Assembly: GCF_028435365.1 (NCBI RefSeq)
Contig: NZ_JAGTJJ010000021.1
Location: 111,230-175,229 of the forward strand
Source of the DNA: Polyangium jinanense
GTDB taxonomy: Bacteria > Myxococcota > Polyangia > Polyangiales > Polyangiaceae
Length of the DNA stretch: 64,000 nt
Direction of reading: 5' to 3'
Shown here: piece after piece, positions 1-8,617 of the stretch
Layout: each line of letters begins with the position of its first letter
How positions within the stretch are numbered: position 1 is the first letter of the stretch
Translations under genes and position numbers: made by a program
The notes under the pieces: generated by a model
Database searches by the model: none
Seen by the model: only the letters and a program-made list of their open reading frames with translations
Told to the model about the DNA's origin: nothing

Positions 1-1524
1 CAGATTGGCGAGGCTATCGTCCACAAACGTCTTCCGGTTCCGCTCGTCGTACCGGATCACGTGGTCGTAGATGCCGCCATCGCCCCACGTCCGCACGCAC
101 TTCGCGTATTCGTTCAGCCCATCGTACTGGAAGTAAAACGACAACCCCGTGCGGTCGGTCTCCTTCACGAGCAGATGCCCCTTGTACGCGTACGTCTCCG
201 CGTTCCCAAGCGCATCAACCACACGTACGAGGTTCCCCGGTTCGTCGAACTCGTACTTTGCGTGACGTACCCATCCCTCACGCGGATGCGGCACCTTGAT
301 CTCACGGAGCCTGTCGTTGCCGTCGTACAGGAGCCGGAGCATCCAGCCTCCGCTATCGATCACCCGTGAAAGCCTGCCCCGCTCGTCGTACTCACACTCG
401 ATGGTGATGCCGTCCCGCGCCGCGATACGCTGGAGTCGGGCGCGCATGGGATTCTTTGCGCCCTTCATCCGCGCGAAGTGCAGCACCTGCCCCTCGTGCG
501 TCTCGATCTCGAACCGATGCCCGCGGCGAGCTTTCAACGTGAGGCGGTTGGTCGGCTCGTACACGCTTTGGCCAGGCCGAAGCATGCGCTCGGGGAGATG
601 GCCGAGCAGAAACTCGATCTCACGTCCGTCCTCTGCCAGATAGACGACCTTGCCCCGCTCGCACCACACCGCTTGATCCAGGCTGTGCGACCACCCATAA
701 CCGAGGGGCCCATCCCGCCACGACCGCGACGACGAGTAGATCCGCTCGATAGCGAGCGGCATCGGCCCCGGCAGTTCCAGGTCGCGCTTCTCCGTGAACA
801 TGCGTCCCGTCGCGACATCCACGGGATGCCCCGTCGCGAAGCAGATCGCCGTGTGAATACGGTCCCGATAACGCCGCGGTGCGATGTGATCAACAGCCCG
901 ACGCATTCCTTGGCTGATGCGCGCCCACTTGCCGCTTCGCCGCTGCGCGGCCCGCAGCTTCCGGAAGAGCTTCCCGCCCGCGCGAACCACGGCCCCGAGC
1001 GCACGAAGCGTCGCCTTGAAGCCGGCCGCGAACGCGATGGCCTTCACGTCCGGCACCATCGGCCGAGTCACGAGCACCGGCGCACCCTTGGGCACGGCAA
1101 GCACCACGCTCGTCGGCAGGCGAACCGGATCGCTGCACGAGAGCGCGAGATCCCCGAGCCGCACGGCGAGGCTGCCGCCGAGTGTCACGCCCAGCGATCC
1201 GAACATCAACTCGGCGTCGTTCCCCGGTCCCGTCGGCGGCAGGAACGTCACGCCCGGCGTCGGAACGTGCGGCATCGTGAGCAGGTTGGTCCCGAGGGTG
1301 CCGGTGTTGGCGACAGGCATTCCATTGACGAACACGAGCCCAGGCCCAGCCCCCGCAGCCATGCCGACTGCGGCCGAAACTGCAGCCCCCACGGGATCGA
1401 ACACCATACCAACGAACGCCATCGGCACGAGCGTCGGTACCGGCGCAGGGGCAGGCGGAGCAGGCACCCCGACGATGTGGAAATCGAGCCCGAGGACGGG
1501 ATCAAACTGCGTCGCAACAAGCAT
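1..1524 (-). CDS. PAAR-like/RHS-repeat protein, probable T6SS effector (partial)
   Basis: Reading from the ATG at 1524, the frame stays open to the window edge (508 codons, no stop), so the C-terminal toxin end is missing. Residues 1-150 are Gly/Pro/Val rich and resemble the PAAR-like (DUF4150-type) cap that sits on a VgrG spike. After a basic linker come the RHS entry segment (FATGHPVDVATGRMFTEKRD, then IERIYSSSRSW) and YD-type repeats such as YEFDEPGNLVRVVDALGN. RHS shells normally encapsulate a C-terminal toxin. The start overlaps the end of the upstream TPR gene by 23 bp and has a GGAGGGGG ribosome site. Gene order VgrG, TPR protein, PAAR-RHS supports a T6SS effector; the toxin activity cannot be seen. 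Confidence 0.85.
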   Translation of the reverse strand, partial: MLVATQFDPVLGLDFHIVGVPAPPAPAPVPTLVPMAFVGMVFDPVGAAVSAAVGMAAGAGPGLVFVNGMPVANTGTLGTNLLTMPHVPTPGVTFLPPTGPGNDAELMFGSLGVTLGGSLAVRLGDLALSCSDPVRLPTSVVLAVPKGAPVLVTRPMVPDVKAIAFAAGFKATLRALGAVVRAGGKLFRKLRAAQRRSGKWARISQGMRRAVDHIAPRRYRDRIHTAICFATGHPVDVATGRMFTEKRDLELPGPMPLAIERIYSSSRSWRDGPLGYGWSHSLDQAVWCERGKVVYLAEDGREIEFLLGHLPERMLRPGQSVYEPTNRLTLKARRGHRFEIETHEGQVLHFARMKGAKNPMRARLQRIAARDGITIECEYDERGRLSRVIDSGGWMLRLLYDGNDRLREIKVPHPREGWVRHAKYEFDEPGNLVRVVDALGNAETYAYKGHLLVKETDRTGLSFYFQYDGLNEYAKCVRTWGDGGIYDHVIRYDERNRKTFVDDSLANL

Positions 1525-2986
1525 CGTCCCCCTCCATCGACGGAGTATCCGCCTCGCTCTCGCCCATCGTCTCCATCTCGACCGCGACACGCTCGAGCCA
1601 GTCCGCCCGATCTGTGCTCCCGTGCTCACGGAAGATTCGCCCGAGGGCGCGCGCAGCTTCCGGTCCACTCGACAACCGCCACTCCTCCGGCTCACCGTCG
1701 CTCGCGATCTGCACGGCACGCCAGAATGCGCCCGCGGCATGCTCAATATCCCGCTGCGAGACGAGAACCTGCCCAGCCATGCGATAGGCCTCAATCGCGA
1801 ACATCCGCTCACCCTGCCCAGCGGCCAGCTGCCCGGCCTCGGCGAAGGCGAGCGCAGCCTCGCCGCTCTTGCCCGCCGCGAGCAGGCCGGAGCCGACCGC
1901 GAGCTGGGCCTGCGCGGAGAGCGCCGGCAGCTTCGCCGCGTCGGCTTCCGCGCGAGCCTCGCGAAAGATGGCCGCCGCGGTATCCGGGGCGCGCGCCTGC
2001 ATGGCGAATCCACCCATGACGAGCCCCATCATCACGGCGAGTTTCCCGAGCCCCGCCCCGCGACAAAGCGCCTTCGCCTCGCGCATGAGGGCAACCGCTC
2101 GCGATGCATCGCCCTTGATCATCGCACCCGCTGCGCCGATGACGAACCCGCGAAGTTCGCGCATGGGCTCAGGCCGCAAAAGCGGCTCCGGAATGCCTTT
2201 CTCGATCGCGTCGGAGCGTGCCTTCTCCGTAGCTTCCGCGATCACGCGGGCTTGCTGGGACGTGAGCGGGGGAGTCCGCACCTTGTGCGGCGGCGGAACC
2301 TCATCCGGCCCGGCCATGCCCGCCATCCGCATCCCATCGGCCCCGGGGGGCGCCGATGCCGCAGCCGAAAGCATGGCCTCGACGTCGCGTTGCACCTCGC
2401 GTGTGTCGAGCCGTGCGTCCACGACGAGCGCCAAGTCGCCGCGCCTCTCGGCGATCGACCTGCAGATTGATTCGTCCAAGTCGACGATAACCCATCGAAC
2501 ACGTGCAAGCTCTGGCCGCTCGACGAGCGCAGCGACGTCCTCCATCCATTGCTTCGGATCGCGCACCCAGACAGGCGAAAGCACGACCACGAGCCCCTCC
2601 AGCGGGGAGCCGAGGGAGTCGACCGCGGCCCTCAGCTCCAAACCGAAGCGTCCCAGCGTGGACGGGGCACGCGCTTCGGCGGGCATCGGGCGGATCGTGA
2701 CCCCCTCGCCCGCCTTCTCGTGCAGCTCGGCGAGCTCCTCCATGTCGGCTCGCAGCTCCTCGCTGCGGAGGCTCCAGCCGTCATCCGTCGTCTCGGTCGG
2801 CGCTTCGAGGAAGACGAACGGGCAGAGGTTCTCCTGGTGGTGCTCCGCCGCGGCGATGTGCTCGAGGGCCGCGATGCGGATGGGATCGGACGTGGTCACG
2901 TGCAGGAGCCGCAGTTCCGGCTCGGCGATGAACGTCTGCATTGCCTCGGCCACGTGGACGAGGGGATCCGTGATGCTCTTGAACAT
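1502..2986 (-). CDS. TPR-like protein between vgrG and RHS effector
   Basis: A 494-residue soluble protein with no signal peptide. The N-terminal ~240 residues form an alpha/beta region of unrecognised family (segments GLVVVLSPVWVRD and VRWVIVDLDES). From about residue 260 there are Ala-rich helical repeats like tetratricopeptide units (ALMREAKALCRGAGLGKLAV, AAIFREARAEADAAKLPAL, ALAFAEAGQLAAGQGERMFA). The gene lies 10 bp after vgrG and overlaps the RHS gene start, so the three are probably one transcript. The position is where T6SS adaptor or chaperone proteins load an effector onto VgrG; that role is inferred from context only. Confidence 0.75.
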   Translation of the reverse strand: MFKSITDPLVHVAEAMQTFIAEPELRLLHVTTSDPIRIAALEHIAAAEHHQENLCPFVFLEAPTETTDDGWSLRSEELRADMEELAELHEKAGEGVTIRPMPAEARAPSTLGRFGLELRAAVDSLGSPLEGLVVVLSPVWVRDPKQWMEDVAALVERPELARVRWVIVDLDESICRSIAERRGDLALVVDARLDTREVQRDVEAMLSAAASAPPGADGMRMAGMAGPDEVPPPHKVRTPPLTSQQARVIAEATEKARSDAIEKGIPEPLLRPEPMRELRGFVIGAAGAMIKGDASRAVALMREAKALCRGAGLGKLAVMMGLVMGGFAMQARAPDTAAAIFREARAEADAAKLPALSAQAQLAVGSGLLAAGKSGEAALAFAEAGQLAAGQGERMFAIEAYRMAGQVLVSQRDIEHAAGAFWRAVQIASDGEPEEWRLSSGPEAARALGRIFREHGSTDRADWLERVAVEMETMGESEADTPSMEGDDACCDAV

Positions 2987-2996
2987 GGCCGCCCCC

Positions 2997-5300
2997 TCAA
3001 TTCACGCTGGCAATGCCCGTGGCCACGTTGAATGCGCCGCCGCTGACGTCCACCTTGCCCCCGGACGACGACACCCCGCCACCGTCCGCCGCAACGACGC
3101 CTCCAGGCCCCGAGAGAACCGCTACCGCACTACCCGAGACCGTCGCGGTGCTCCCGCACATCGTCGCCTCGGCCGGACTGCTCATGGTCGCGTTCCCGTC
3201 GAGGAGCACGGTGCTCCCGCCGGTCGACGACATGCACGCGTTGCCATCGAGTAGCACCTGGCTACCCGCGGCAGACTTCGCGCAGACGTTCGCATCGAGC
3301 AGCACTTCCGCGCCGCCCGTCGCCTTTGCGAGCGCGTTCGCATCGAGGAACATGCGCGACCCAGCGGCCGATTGCAGGAGCGCGTTCGGGTCGAGAACCA
3401 ACGTCGCCCCGCCACCGGCCGTGATCGTGATCTTCCCCGGCTCGATGAGCACGAAACTCCCGCCACACTCGAGTCGGATCGACGCGGGCGCCTGAACGTG
3501 TACTGTGTCCGACGCGTCGAGCTCGTACTTCCCGCGCACGGTCACCGCGCCGCCGCGTACGCCTCCAGGCTTCGGCTCGTCCCCGTCGATGATCGTCCGC
3601 TGATTTCCTCGCACGTGGATGTGCTGGCTGCCGTCGACCGTGAGTCCTTGGTTCCCGCGGACGTGCTCCGTGTCGTCGCCGTCCACGGTCTGCGTGCGCT
3701 TGCCGTGCACCGCGGCGGAGCGGTCGTGCTCGACAACCTCATTGTAATCGCGCTGGGCGTGCACGTAGATTTCCTCTGCACCCGTAGCGTCGTCGAAGCG
3801 GATCTCGTTATGTCCGTCTCCGCCGAACGTCTTCGTGCGGATTCCGCTGCGCGTCTTCTGCTGCGGCAGCGCATACGGCGGCACGTTCGCTGCGTGGTAC
3901 AAGCTCCCGATGACGAAAGGCCGATCGGGGTCGCCCTCCAGGAAGGCCACGACGACCTCGTGCCCCACGCGCGGCAAGAACTGCGCGCCCCAGCCCGCGC
4001 CCGCCGAGGATTGCATGACGCGAAGCCAGCACGAGCTGCGCTCGTCCTTCTTTCCCTGCCGATCCCAATGGAATTGCACCTTGACGCGGCCGTAGGCGTC
4101 CGTGTGCAGCTCCTCCTTGCCGGGCCCGACGACGATCGCCGTCTGCGGCCCCGAGATCACAGGTCGGGGGGTCGTGCGGGAGGGACGAACCCTCACGTCC
4201 GCGCCCACGACCTCGAAACGATTTTCGTAGGAGGACTCTCCATCGGTGAGAATGGCATCCGGCATCGGCGCGGTGCCCTGGTGTTCGACCCGCATAACCA
4301 GATAGGCCCCATTCATGCGATCGTCAGGATGGTCCATGAGCAGGAACGTCTTCCCCGGAATGACCCGGCACGAATCGCTCTCCCCGGCCCCGCTTCGCGC
4401 CCGGGTCCGCAGCTCCTCGAGCTGCATGGCCGCGAGCTCTGCGCCGCGCTCCGGCGTCTCATAGCGCCCCGGATACTCGTAGACCTCCAGCTCCGAATCT
4501 TCGTCAGCCTTCTTGGCGGCTTCTAGCGAGAGCGCCGGCTTCCTGAACTCGTAATCCCGCAGCGTGACCTTGCCGGAATGTACCCGCTCTGCCCACGCGA
4601 ACCTGGAGACGTGCTCCCCATGCGCCATGGCGCCGAGCGGTGCACGGAAGGCGAGCGTTCCGCCGGAGATCGGCGCATGCGCTGTGGGCCCGTCAGCCAT
4701 CACGAGGATGCTGTCATCGTCAAAGAAGTAATGGATCCCCTCCTCTTCGAGAAGCCGGGAGACGAAGGCCCAATCGGTCTCTCGATACTGGACACAATAA
4801 TCCCGCCGCATTCGATCCTTCCCGAGCGCGAAGCGGAAGCTACCCCTGCGGACTCCAGCGGATTCGAGCACGGCAGCAACGATCTCGGGCGCCGACCGCT
4901 CCTGAAAGATGCGGTTGTCCCTGCGATGGAGAAGTCGCGTGACCTCCGGGACGAGCACGGCCCGGTACGCGGTCCCCGTCTTTCCGTCGTCGAGCTGCAC
5001 GAACTCGGCGATCATGCCGCGAACCGTCCGCGTGCTCTCGCCCGTATCGAACGTAAGAGTAGCCGTTCGGCCTGCATGGTCCGCCATAGCTGCGTGGACC
5101 GTCTGCGCGATGGCCACCGGATTGATCGGCAGGGATCCGACGCCCAGCTTGTCGAGCAACCCACCGACGATTCCCTGCAGCGGAAAGCCCCGAACAACAT
5201 CAATTTCAAATCGGAAAAGCTCCGACAGACCTTCTGAGCCGCTGAGCCGAACCCCACGCAATAGTTCGCCAGCCCCCTCGATCGAAAGGAGGATATTCAT
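2997..5300 (-). CDS. vgrG: Type VI secretion spike protein VgrG
   Basis: A 767-residue protein with the VgrG layout. It has an N-terminal gp27-like hub (opening MNILLSIEGAGELLRGVRLS), then the gp5-type OB fold around residues 400-480 with the family block KVQFHWDRQGKKDE, WLRVMQSSAGAGWG and PRVGHEVVVAFLEGDPDRP. A repetitive beta-helix follows (YNEVVEHDRSAAVHGKRTQT, then HVRGN repeats). The C-terminal ~150 residues are unusual: about five degenerate 20-residue repeats of the form LLDANxxAKxxGGxx, then a Gly/Ser tail. VgrG trimers puncture target cells and carry effectors; the next two genes are the likely cargo. The start has an AGGGCA site 5 bp upstream. Confidence 0.95.
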   Translation of the reverse strand: MNILLSIEGAGELLRGVRLSGSEGLSELFRFEIDVVRGFPLQGIVGGLLDKLGVGSLPINPVAIAQTVHAAMADHAGRTATLTFDTGESTRTVRGMIAEFVQLDDGKTGTAYRAVLVPEVTRLLHRRDNRIFQERSAPEIVAAVLESAGVRRGSFRFALGKDRMRRDYCVQYRETDWAFVSRLLEEEGIHYFFDDDSILVMADGPTAHAPISGGTLAFRAPLGAMAHGEHVSRFAWAERVHSGKVTLRDYEFRKPALSLEAAKKADEDSELEVYEYPGRYETPERGAELAAMQLEELRTRARSGAGESDSCRVIPGKTFLLMDHPDDRMNGAYLVMRVEHQGTAPMPDAILTDGESSYENRFEVVGADVRVRPSRTTPRPVISGPQTAIVVGPGKEELHTDAYGRVKVQFHWDRQGKKDERSSCWLRVMQSSAGAGWGAQFLPRVGHEVVVAFLEGDPDRPFVIGSLYHAANVPPYALPQQKTRSGIRTKTFGGDGHNEIRFDDATGAEEIYVHAQRDYNEVVEHDRSAAVHGKRTQTVDGDDTEHVRGNQGLTVDGSQHIHVRGNQRTIIDGDEPKPGGVRGGAVTVRGKYELDASDTVHVQAPASIRLECGGSFVLIEPGKITITAGGGATLVLDPNALLQSAAGSRMFLDANALAKATGGAEVLLDANVCAKSAAGSQVLLDGNACMSSTGGSTVLLDGNATMSSPAEATMCGSTATVSGSAVAVLSGPGGVVAADGGGVSSSGGKVDVSGGAFNVATGIASVN

Positions 5301-5412
5301 TGCCCTGACCCCTACGTGCAGGATCCCCGAAGAGTCGGAGAGCCTGGATAGGCGGCAGGTTGTCCGACCGACATGCTGACCGTCAAGGATAGAAGTGCGA
5401 AGCGTGCTTCGC

Positions 5413-5433
5413 GTAGGACATTTTACGTCCTAC
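5413..5433. promoter_or_regulatory. Perfect 7-bp inverted repeat upstream of vgrG
   Basis: GTAGGAC and GTCCTAC are separated by ATTTTAC. The repeat lies in the space between the divergent vgrG (start 5300) and the sigma-like gene (start near 5608). It could be an operator or a short hairpin. No T-tract follows, so terminator function is less likely. Confidence 0.4.
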
Positions 5434-5607
5434 AAACTGAGATACGCAAGAGGTGGACCGTGGTACGGGTCACCACGTGTCGGGTTTCTGACGTCGGCAG
5501 TGCAGCAGAACGAACCCTGCCTGACCAAGGAATCTCACGTTAGGTTCGGCGGAGTGAGCCGCGCGGATTTTCGGTTACCGTTCTCCTGCTGCGGGCAAGA
5601 AGCGAGT

Positions 5608-6483
5608 GTGGGGAAGAAACTGAACGAACCCGATCTTCTCGCCGAGCTCCTCGCCCTTCGTCCGGATCTCGTCCAGCGCTTCGCGCGTCTCCGCTGCGGG
5701 CGCGCCGATGCCGATGATCTGGCGCAGAACACGTTGATCCGCGGCGTCCGCAGCCTCCATACCTACCGGTCCGAGGGCGAGCTCCGGCGCTGGGCGATGG
5801 GCGTCGCGAACAACGTGTATCGGCGCCATCGCAGGACGGTGCGTCGTCGAAACAAGGTGATCGTGACGGAGCCAGAGGCCGCGGTGGAAGCGTTTGCCCC
5901 CGGCCCCTCGCCCGACGTGAGCGCGCAGCTCGGCGAGGCGCGTGAGCGCCTCTACGCGGCGGTCGACGCGATGCCCGACGTCTTGTTCGAGGTGTTCTTC
6001 CTCGTCTACCTCGAAGAGTACACGCTCGAGGAAGCGCGTAAGGAGCTCAGGATCTCGAAGAACGCGGTGAAGATGCGCGCGCTCCGCGTGCGCCGATACC
6101 TTCGCAAGGAGATGCGCGACTTCCGCGACGCGTACTACAGCGTCGTGCCCCCGATGCCGCCGAGCGGGCCGCTTGCCCTCCTCGTGCAGAGGGCCGCGCC
6201 GATGCTCGGGCACATGGCGAGCGTGCTCATGGCGGCCCTGCTGCCTGTTGTTCGGGGCGGCGGGGGCCGAACTCGCAGCCCCCCTCCGGCTCTGCTTCCG
6301 GAAACGGGACCGAGAAAACCACCTACCCGATTCCGGGGCGCGTCCTCCCCTTTCGTCCGCCGGTCCCAGGTCTTCGCCGCGACCTCTCCGAACCGGTCCC
6401 CTGCGCCTCCTCCGGCCCCGGCAATAGCTCCGCCGCGCTTACCCCCAGCGCAGCCGCGATCCTCAGGCACGTCTCGACCGTGA
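5608..6483 (+). CDS. ECF-type RNA polymerase sigma factor with hydrophobic C-terminal tail
   Basis: Sigma region 2 is visible near the N-terminus (DADDLAQNTLIRGVRSLHTY, then ELRRWAMGVANNVYRRHRR) and region 4 follows (FEVFFLVYLEEYTLEEARKE, RISKNAVKMRALRVRRYLRK). After these comes a hydrophobic segment (MLGHMASVLMAALLPVV) and a Pro/Arg-rich tail. I chose the GTG at 5608 because the sigma domain begins just after it; an in-frame GTG at 5554 is also possible and the frame is open back to 5395. The last 161 bp overlap the convergent XRE gene, so the Pro-rich tail may be partly a frame artefact. The architecture (sigma domain, then membrane-like segment) recurs in three other genes of this window. 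Confidence 0.75.
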   Translation: MGKKLNEPDLLAELLALRPDLVQRFARLRCGRADADDLAQNTLIRGVRSLHTYRSEGELRRWAMGVANNVYRRHRRTVRRRNKVIVTEPEAAVEAFAPGPSPDVSAQLGEARERLYAAVDAMPDVLFEVFFLVYLEEYTLEEARKELRISKNAVKMRALRVRRYLRKEMRDFRDAYYSVVPPMPPSGPLALLVQRAAPMLGHMASVLMAALLPVVRGGGGRTRSPPPALLPETGPRKPPTRFRGASSPFVRRSQVFAATSPNRSPAPPPAPAIAPPRLPPAQPRSSGTSRP

Positions 6484-6640
6484 TGTTGACCCGCCCGTGC
6501 TCGGTGCTCGAAAGGTTCCCCTTCGCGACGCCGCTCCTCTTGGCGAGCTGGTCCAGCGACATCCCTTGCTCGAGGCGGATGTCCCGGATGCGCGCGCCGA
6601 TCTCGACGAGCAGGGGAGACGTGACTTGCCGACGTGGCAT
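6323..6640 (-). CDS. XRE-family helix-turn-helix regulator
   Basis: A 105-residue DNA-binding protein. Residues ~12-68 are a Cro/C1-type HTH (ARIRDIRLEQGMSLDQLAKR, GVAKGNLSSTEHGRVNITVE). A basic, Gly/Arg-rich tail follows. The ATG at 6640 is preferred over 6661 because it has a good ribosome site (ACGGAGA) and because the paralogue at 21667-21963 begins with the same MPRR. The two proteins are clearly homologous (shared VNIT.ETC.KIA-type block), and each lies beside one copy of the sigma/barrel/Cys-rich module. It probably regulates that neighbourhood; the target is unknown. Confidence 0.85.
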   Translation of the reverse strand: MPRRQVTSPLLVEIGARIRDIRLEQGMSLDQLAKRSGVAKGNLSSTEHGRVNITVETCLRIAAALGVSAAELLPGPEEAQGTGSERSRRRPGTGGRKGRTRPGIG

Positions 6641-6657
6641 GGCCCTGTCTCCGTAGC

Positions 6658-7320
6658 TCAAACCCGCGCCCAGAGGCGGATGCGGGTCGGAGGGGCCCGG
6701 AGCTCGGAGGGGGTGTTGCGGTCGACGTCCCCGTTGGCCGGCAGAAGGTCGATCGTGCCCTCGTCGTCCAGGCGACGCAGCGCGGGCATGAGGCTGTCCG
6801 AGAAGGACATGTCACGCAGGATATCCCGGAGACGCCCAATGCTGATGGTGCCGTCCGCGTCCTCGCGCTGCCGCGACAGAACGAGGTGCACGAGGCCGTC
6901 GATATACGCCTCCTCCCCGAGCTGCCGGAGGCCCACGGCATACTTGACGACCTCTCGTGCCGCCCGCTGGTAATGCGGGGGCGCGCGCAGGAGCTCGATC
7001 AGCAGGAATTCCCAGCGGTCGTCCCCGAGCATCGTCCCCGCGGAGACGCGCGTCTCGCGGGGCAACCGATTTGGCGGAACGGGAGGGAGAAGGGTCGACA
7101 GAGGAGGCTCGCGGAATGCGTTCAGGAAGCTATCCGCCTTGCGGCCGAGGAACGCCCAGAATCGATCCCATCGCGACGGCCCGCACTTCGTATCCATGAT
7201 CGTGTCTCGCGGTGGCTCGGAATGCGCCAAGCTCATCCGCGTTCCGCTCTGCGGCGGAAGCGCCGAGCAGTCCATCACGGTCGTTGCTGCGTCGTCGTCG
7301 ACGTCCCGAAGAGCATTCAT
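6658..7320 (-). CDS. Hypothetical protein, paralogue of 37460-38161
   Basis: A 220-residue protein of no family known to me. The start at 7320 has a GGAGGA site; the frame is open to 7410. A disordered N-terminal half is followed by the patch PPLSTLLPPVPPNR and a helical domain (FLLIELLRAPPHYQRAAREV, LVHLVLSRQR, ALRRLDDEGTIDLLPANGD). The protein at 37460-38161 matches this order (PPLRSLLPLPPPHR, LFRLSPSYARAVVHVAKLV, LEQLEGEGVIALLSLETDD). Both lie next to a sigma factor of the three-gene module, suggesting a shared role. The C-terminal part could be a winged-helix-like fold (inference). It precedes the XRE gene by 17 bp and is probably co-transcribed with it. Confidence 0.7.
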   Translation of the reverse strand: MNALRDVDDDAATTVMDCSALPPQSGTRMSLAHSEPPRDTIMDTKCGPSRWDRFWAFLGRKADSFLNAFREPPLSTLLPPVPPNRLPRETRVSAGTMLGDDRWEFLLIELLRAPPHYQRAAREVVKYAVGLRQLGEEAYIDGLVHLVLSRQREDADGTISIGRLRDILRDMSFSDSLMPALRRLDDEGTIDLLPANGDVDRNTPSELRAPPTRIRLWARV

Positions 7321-7520
7321 CGTTCCTCCGTCGGCATCGGTGCGGCGCCCCGGTTCGCCGCCGTCTAAGATCGGCGACAAGTCGTGCTCGGACGTGGGCG
7401 AGGCCTTCACCGACCCCAGTGGATTCGTGTGCGCGCAGCGCTGTGCTTGCCCAGAAGTGGGCTGCGGTACGCGAATCCACTGCGAACGGTGAAACGTCGC
7501 GGATGAGGCGGCTGGCTATT

Positions 7521-8471
7521 TCATTTTCGTGCTTCCGCATCGCGAATTGCGTTCGCGATCATCCACACGGACGTCGACCGTTGCACGTAGCGGCGCGGCG
7601 GGAGAGCCTTGGTATTGCTCGGCATCTCCGATTCCGGATCCTCTTGCGGGCGTGCCAGCCTTGACCGCACAAAGGCAGTGCAGCGCGCGGTTTCCTCAGA
7701 ATGTCCGCTCTGCGCGCCAGCCGCGAAACCGTCCGCCGCGCGCGACCCGGCATCCGGCGTCGCGGCAAGAATCACTGCCGCCGTCGCCCCGAAGCCAATC
7801 AACCGCGCAGGGCTCCGGTGAAGCGTGCCGAAAAATCGCACCCAGAGCGAGCCCACGTGTGCACGCGCCTCGCGCGCTGCGAAGCCAAGCAGCGCGAGCG
7901 GAATGGCCCAGGCCCGACGACGCCGGCGCGAGCGGGGCGCCACGTCGCGCACGGCGATGCGCGCTCGGTCGAGCACGCAATCCACCCGCGCGCGCATCGT
8001 GCTCCACGGGATGCCATGGTCCTCGGCGAGGTCCTTGATGTCCTTGTCCTCGTAGAAGTGCTCGAGGAGCAACGACCCGTCATCCCGGCTGAGGCGCTCG
8101 AATACGGTGGATGCGATTACCCTGTCCTCGAAGGGCCCGAGATACGCTTCCTTCTCCTCCGCAACGAGCTCAATGTCCTCTTCGGGCGCGGGCGATTCTC
8201 GTGAGCGAAAGGCATCCCGCCGGTTCGTCATGGCCGCATATTTCGCGAGCGTGCAGAGCCACGCGCCAAACGCGTCGTCATCTTTTGGATCCGGTCGCTC
8301 CATTTCGGGCTTGCCACACGCGAGTACGAATGCATCATGGACGACATCATCGACATGCGCCGCGTGCACTCCAATCGACCGAACGACCGCGGCCATGGCG
8401 ACCCGGTGCCGGAGCAGAGCTTCCTTGGAGACCCGGAGCTCGTTCGCGCAGTCGTCGATGCCGCGTGTCAT
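7521..8471 (-). CDS. Module A ECF-type sigma factor with C-terminal membrane segment
   Basis: A 316-residue protein. Region 2-like sequence is VRSIGVHAAHVDDVVHDAFV followed by FGAWLCTLAKYAAMTNRRDA; region 4-like sequence is SLLLEHFYEDKDIKDLAEDH with GIPWSTMRARVDCVLDRARI. An Arg run and then hydrophobic segments follow (AIPLALLGFAAREARA and ARLIGFGATAAVILAATPDA), with a tail of about 80 residues beyond the last one. This suggests a sigma factor tethered in the inner membrane, with the tail possibly acting as its own anti-sigma or sensor. The protein at 22112-23101 is a full-length paralogue. The gene is divergent from its partner barrel gene at 8618. Confidence 0.8.
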   Translation of the reverse strand: MTRGIDDCANELRVSKEALLRHRVAMAAVVRSIGVHAAHVDDVVHDAFVLACGKPEMERPDPKDDDAFGAWLCTLAKYAAMTNRRDAFRSRESPAPEEDIELVAEEKEAYLGPFEDRVIASTVFERLSRDDGSLLLEHFYEDKDIKDLAEDHGIPWSTMRARVDCVLDRARIAVRDVAPRSRRRRRAWAIPLALLGFAAREARAHVGSLWVRFFGTLHRSPARLIGFGATAAVILAATPDAGSRAADGFAAGAQSGHSEETARCTAFVRSRLARPQEDPESEMPSNTKALPPRRYVQRSTSVWMIANAIRDAEARK

Positions 8472-8617
8472 TCCGGATACCTCTCGGCCGAGCCTCGGCC
8501 CGGTGCCCCGTCCCTGCTCGCGTTGACTGGTCCCACGAAGGTAAAGGGCACGAGAAGCCTCCCATCACGAAAAAATCGACGGACCCCCCGAAGATTTCTG
8601 GTCGAGGGGCCTGAAAC
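8472..8617. promoter_or_regulatory. Conserved divergent promoter region of module A
   Basis: This 146-bp space between the divergent sigma and barrel genes is alignable with the corresponding space of module B (23102-23217). Shared pieces include GTCCCA(C/T)G, AAAGGGCA, CATCACG followed by an A-run and ATCGAC, GACCCC, then ATTT and GTCGAGGGG just before the barrel-gene GTG. Conservation of non-coding sequence between two diverged paralogous modules suggests a shared, possibly autoregulated, promoter. Confidence 0.55.

Noticed and set aside
478..2470. Long plus-strand open frames of over 500 codons at 478-2019 and 917-2470
   Set aside because: Arg/Pro/Ser-rich mirror frames of the RHS and TPR genes; the minus strand has ribosome sites and recognisable domains.
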